From QNFN01 sp033722135 (GTDB lineage Bacteria; Pseudomonadota; Gammaproteobacteria; QNFN01), in contig JAWVZO010000083.1 in assembly GCA_033722135.1 (NCBI GenBank), forward strand, positions 1 to 10,537: a DNA stretch of 10,537 nt. Direction: 5' to 3'. Positions 7,915 to 10,537 of the stretch are shown here, in pieces. Under the pieces are notes generated by a model, which was not told the DNA's origin, ran no database searches, and saw only the letters and a program-made list of their open reading frames with translations. How positions within the stretch are numbered: position 1 is the first letter of the stretch; the number at the start of each line of letters is the position of its first letter. The position numbers were made by a program, and so were the translations under genes.

Positions 7915-8060
7915 TCCTGCTCGGTGGACCGTCGGTTGCCCTTCGTGGTGACGGTGCCAGGCAAGCGCCCGCCGTCCGCCTGCGATGCGGCCGTCCAGAG
8001 AATGCCGGACGGGTCGAGGCCGGACGGGATGCGGATGCACATGGCGGGCTCTCCGTTCAT
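7911..8060 (-). CDS. Small ORF, 49 residues, translationally coupled
   Basis: Starts at an ATG (8060-8058), 19 bases after the stop of the YeeE-type transporter gene, and ends with a TGA (7913-7911) that overlaps the next gene's GTG start. The product begins MNGEPAICIRIPSGLDPSG and ends RRSTEQE, with no membrane segment or signal peptide and one cysteine. About 88% of its codons end in G or C, against about 63% for the competing frame over the same bases, which is the main evidence that it is translated. The Shine-Dalgarno sequence is weak (GGGA about ten bases upstream). No homologue is recognised. It may be a real small protein or a leader whose translation feeds the downstream gene. Confidence 0.55.
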   Translation of the reverse strand: MNGEPAMCIRIPSGLDPSGILWTAASQADGGRLPGTVTTKGNRRSTEQE

Positions 8061-8079
8061 GTCACGCGTCCCGGGTCGT

Positions 8080-9267
8080 TCAGTCGGTCAGCTCGAAACG
8101 GGGACGCAGCCGGACCCCCACCCAGTTCCCGGGCAGCGCGGCGGCGATCCAGAGCCAGCCGTGCAGGCTGGTCGAGGCCACGCCGGAGTAGAACGCGCCG
8201 ATGTTGCAGCCGAAGGCGATGCGGGCGCCGTAGCCCAGCATCAGGCCGCCCAGCACGGCGGCGGCGAGCGGGCGCGGTCCGATACGCAGGGTCGGTGCGA
8301 AACGCCCGGCCAGGCCGGCCGCGGCGCATGCGCCGAGGAGGATGCCGAGGTTCATCACCGACGTGGTGTCGGCCAGCACCGGCGCGGCGAGCGCCGCGCT
8401 CTGGAACGGGGCGCTCCAGAATGCGCTTGCCGACGGATCCCAGCCCGCCAGCACCGCGGCCTTGGCCCCCCACAGGGAGAAGGCCCAGGTGATGGTCCAC
8501 GGGTGCCCCGCCAGCAGCAGCGTGGCCACCGCCAGGAGGCTCAGCGCCAGTGCGCCGACCCAGGGATTCCATGGCCCCCGCAGCAGCCGCGATCGATCGC
8601 CATCGGTGGGTGGCCTCGACGCCGCGCGATCCGGGGCCTTCCAGCGCAGCAGGAGCAGCAGCCCCGTCAGCAGCGCGACCTGGAGCATGGCCGCGGTCGC
8701 CCAGCCGAGACGCTCGCCGAGCACCACCGCGTCGCGGCCCGGCAGCGACTGCCAGAACCCCATGTGCAGGCTGGCCCAGAACGAGCCGACGCAGAAGAAG
8801 AGCAGCGTCACCGCCGTGCGCGCATCCCCGCCGCCGGCACCGAACAGCGTCCCGGACCCGCACCCGCCCCCGAGCTGCATGCCGATCCCGAACAGGAACG
8901 CGCCGATCGCGACCTGCGAGCCCACCGGGGCCCAGGCCCCGTAGAGATCGAGGCCGAGCCGGTCGGCGTGGGCGAACAGCAAGGCGAACGGCACGCAGGT
9001 CATCGCGATCAGGCCGAGCTGTGCCTGGACGCCGACGCTGCCCCGGCCGAGGAACAGGTCGCGGTACGCGCCGGTAAAGCCGAAGGCGGCGTGGTAGAGG
9101 GTGATCCCCAGCGCCAGGCCGACCAGCCAGAGCAGGACCTGATGCGGGCCGTCGCCGAACGTGGCCACGCCGACTGCCCCGCCCAGCGCGAGGAGGCCCG
9201 CCACGGCGAGGACCCGGGCCTGGCCCGGCCGCACGGCTTCCCGGGTTCTCCAGACCTCGCCGGCCAA
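8080..9267 (-). CDS. YeeE/YedE family (TsuA-like) sulfur-compound transporter
   Basis: A 395-residue inner-membrane protein with about ten hydrophobic segments, of usual family length. The family imports thiosulfate or related sulfur compounds; in characterised TsuA, conserved cysteines line the path. Two signature cysteines are present: Cys136 in GMQLGGGCGSGTLFGAG and Cys354 in GYGARIAFGCNIGAFYSG, followed by ASTSLHGW. The N-terminal signature, usually FCFTxxFRDL, reads AAFGFTGAYRDL, so the first cysteine is Gly63. The start is TTG at 9267-9265, chosen because GGGGGGAGG lies a few bases upstream and no better start precedes the first helix. The gene begins 16 bases after the cupredoxin-like gene, so it belongs to the same operon. 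Substrate assignment beyond a sulfur compound is inference. Confidence 0.9.
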   Translation of the reverse strand: MAGEVWRTREAVRPGQARVLAVAGLLALGGAVGVATFGDGPHQVLLWLVGLALGITLYHAAFGFTGAYRDLFLGRGSVGVQAQLGLIAMTCVPFALLFAHADRLGLDLYGAWAPVGSQVAIGAFLFGIGMQLGGGCGSGTLFGAGGGDARTAVTLLFFCVGSFWASLHMGFWQSLPGRDAVVLGERLGWATAAMLQVALLTGLLLLLRWKAPDRAASRPPTDGDRSRLLRGPWNPWVGALALSLLAVATLLLAGHPWTITWAFSLWGAKAAVLAGWDPSASAFWSAPFQSAALAAPVLADTTSVMNLGILLGACAAAGLAGRFAPTLRIGPRPLAAAVLGGLMLGYGARIAFGCNIGAFYSGVASTSLHGWLWIAAALPGNWVGVRLRPRFELTD

Positions 9268-9283
9268 CGCCCTCCCCCCGGTG

Positions 9284-9748
9284 CTACTGGCGGACGACGA
9301 TCGGGTAGTCGGGCGTCGGGTTCAGCGGGCAGGAGTAGACGTACTCGCCGGGCTCCAGCGTGATCGCGTAGTCGCGCGAGGTCCCGGGCGACAGGCCGCC
9401 GCCCGAGACGCTCGGCAGCGCGGCGCGGGCGACCAGGCCGTCGCCGCGCAGCCAGAACCCGAGCGCGTAGGGCACGCTGCGGTTCTTCACGCGGAAGATG
9501 TACTCCCCGGGGGGGAGGACCATCGGCTCGACGACGTCGAGGCGCCCGTCGGCGGTGCGCTCGTTGATCGCGATGCAGTCGTCGGCCGAGCGGCTCTCGT
9601 AGCCGTGGTCGACGCCGTTCTCCGGCTCGAGGAACTGGCACGGCACCTGGGTCAGCTCGATCACCCTCGGCGCGGCGGAAACCGGGCCACCCGGCATGAG
9701 CAGGAGGACCAGCCAAGCGAGGGGGAGGATGCGGAAGTTCGAACTCAT
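9284..9748 (-). CDS. Secreted cupredoxin-fold-like protein lacking a copper site
   Basis: 154 residues with a signal peptide (residues 1-25, ending PVSA) and a mature domain that looks like a small beta-sandwich. Segments LPPGEYIFRVKNRSVPYALGF and LEPGEYVYSCPLNPTP resemble the strands around a cupredoxin copper site. However, the usual C-x(n)-H-x(n)-M cluster after YSC is absent: the residues run CPLNPTPDYPIVVRQ to the end. Two further cysteines, C37 (VPCQFLEPENG) and C58 (ADDCIAINERT), could form a disulfide. The ATG at 9748 has AAGGAG eight bases upstream. An in-frame ATG at 9775 overlaps the cytochrome stop as ATGA and would add nine residues, so it is a possible coupled start. A periplasmic partner of the cytochrome is plausible; no enzyme activity is indicated. 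Confidence 0.78.
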   Translation of the reverse strand: MSSNFRILPLAWLVLLLMPGGPVSAAPRVIELTQVPCQFLEPENGVDHGYESRSADDCIAINERTADGRLDVVEPMVLPPGEYIFRVKNRSVPYALGFWLRGDGLVARAALPSVSGGGLSPGTSRDYAITLEPGEYVYSCPLNPTPDYPIVVRQ

Positions 9749-9753
9749 GGCGA

Positions 9754-9762
9754 GACTCCTTC
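9754..9762 (-). promoter_or_regulatory. Ribosome binding site for the cupredoxin-like gene
   Basis: On the minus strand GAAGGAGTC lies about eight bases before the ATG at 9748. It favours that start over the ATG at 9775, which has no purine-rich site before it. Confidence 0.6.
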
Positions 9763-9771
9763 GGAACCGTC

Positions 9772-10537
9772 TCATGGCGGCGGCAAGGCCACCCGGTCCT
9801 CGTAAAGAATGTAGTGCGACGCCAGCGAGGCCTCGAGGGCGCGCTCGAGGTCGGCCCTCGCGGCACCGGTGGCGTTCTCCAGCATGGCCCGGTAGAAGTC
9901 GGTGTAGAACGCGTCGGGCTCTACACGCAGGCGCATCAACAAGGCCTCGGCCCGGTCCGCGCGGGGCTTGTCGTAGGCCAGCGTGACCTCCCCACCGGCG
10001 GGCACGCGCGAGTCGAACAGCTCGCGGCCCAGGTCGAGCGTCACCGCCCGGGCGATCCACCACTCGACGCGGGTGTCGCCGACCTCGTTGCCGGCAGCGT
10101 CGACCTGGTACCCCTCGAAGACGACGCGCGGGGTCAGGTAGGTCGGGAAGTGGTGGCCGGTACCGGTGTTGCGCACCACCATGCCCCCCTGGAGCGACCC
10201 GTCGCCGAGGCGCACCGGGAGCGGCTCGACCGTCACCCCGGCCCGGGTCATCGCGGGATCGTGGATGCCGCGCCAGAGATGCTTGCGGTCCGGCATGTGG
10301 CAGGTCTGGCAGGTGACCCCCTCCTCGGCGTAGCGGCTCGCCCGCCATTCCGCGACGGTGTTCTCCAGCAGCTTGCCCTCGAGAGCGTAGCCGTCCTCCG
10401 AGAACTGGTGGCAGGTCCCGCAGAAACGGACATCCGAGAAGGCGTCGCTGGCCTGCCAGCCGTCGTGGGGCAGCGCCTCTCCGGGCGCCGGCACGCTGCC
10501 GTCCCGGCGCGGCGGGCCGTACCGGACGTGGTCCCGC
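9772..10537 (-). CDS. Multihaem c-type cytochrome, C-terminal part (start outside window)
   Basis: The frame is open to the right edge of the window, so the N-terminus and any export signal are not seen. The visible 255 residues begin RDHVRYGPPRRDGS, a stretch typical of the interior of multihaem cytochromes. Two covalent haem-binding motifs are present: CGTCH (10408-10422) and CQTCHMP (10297-10311). They are followed by a beta-rich region with the histidine-rich segment NTGTGHHFPTYLTPR and a helical C-terminus. The Gly-His-His-Phe-Pro-Thr segment is seen in several multihaem cytochrome families and may supply a distal haem ligand. More haem motifs are expected upstream. It is the first visible gene of the minus-strand operon and is followed closely by the cupredoxin-like gene. 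It acts in the periplasm as an electron-transfer protein or oxidoreductase; the exact family and substrate are not assigned. Confidence 0.88.
   Translation of the reverse strand, partial: RDHVRYGPPRRDGSVPAPGEALPHDGWQASDAFSDVRFCGTCHQFSEDGYALEGKLLENTVAEWRASRYAEEGVTCQTCHMPDRKHLWRGIHDPAMTRAGVTVEPLPVRLGDGSLQGGMVVRNTGTGHHFPTYLTPRVVFEGYQVDAAGNEVGDTRVEWWIARAVTLDLGRELFDSRVPAGGEVTLAYDKPRADRAEALLMRLRVEPDAFYTDFYRAMLENATGAARADLERALEASLASHYILYEDRVALPPP

Noticed and set aside
7441..8040. Longer form of the three-helix protein from the ATG at 8040
   Set aside because: The extra 42 residues are His/Arg/Pro-rich with poor third-position bias, and the 49-residue frame over the same bases codes better. GGAG upstream of 8040 keeps this alternative alive but less likely.
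7924..9363. 479-residue plus-strand frame opposite the YeeE-type gene
   Set aside because: It is antisense to a well-supported transporter; its composition (Arg/Gln/Pro/His-rich) is typical of a GC-rich shadow frame.

Overview
The window is about two-thirds G+C or richer and densely coded, with G/C-ending codons almost throughout. It carries an AcnA-type aconitase, a stomatin/NfeD pair, a Yip1-family membrane protein, a multihaem cytochrome c and a YeeE/YedE sulfur-compound transporter. This fits a GC-rich proteobacterium, most likely a gammaproteobacterium with sulfur or respiratory redox metabolism. The taxonomy is inferred from gene content and style; no marker gene is present.

Layout. 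(1) 2-1210, + strand: the C-terminal 402 residues of aconitase A, with a striking AT-rich, rare-codon patch at 431-500. (2) 1348-2661, +: a 12-helix MFS transporter. (3) 2662-3051: a 390-base gene-free stretch with decayed-looking REP-like palindromes. (4) 3052-3633, +: a Yip1-family membrane protein followed by a clear intrinsic terminator. (5) 3634-3855: a convergent gap holding two adjacent REP-like hairpins. (6) 6016-3856, - strand: a two-gene operon of NfeD (membrane ClpP-class protease) then slipin, one base apart. (7) 6017-6224: a divergent control region with an extended -10 promoter whose -35 box lies inside a palindrome. (8) 6225-7061, +: an exported all-helical protein of unknown function. 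(9) 10537-7112, -: a tightly packed operon, running from the window's right edge, of multihaem cytochrome c, a cupredoxin-fold protein without a copper site, a YeeE/YedE transporter, a 49-residue small ORF and two small membrane proteins. The last three are joined by 4-base stop/start overlaps.

Working together. NfeD and slipin are a well-known membrane quality-control pair. The rightmost operon is the most novel part. It puts an electron-transfer cytochrome and a secreted metal-less cupredoxin-like protein next to a probable thiosulfate/sulfur-compound permease, followed by three small, unrecognised, translationally coupled genes. A link between periplasmic sulfur redox chemistry and import is a reasonable inference but is not shown by sequence alone. 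The remaining genes look like ordinary chromosomal genes. No tRNA, rRNA, CRISPR array, insertion sequence or phage gene was seen.
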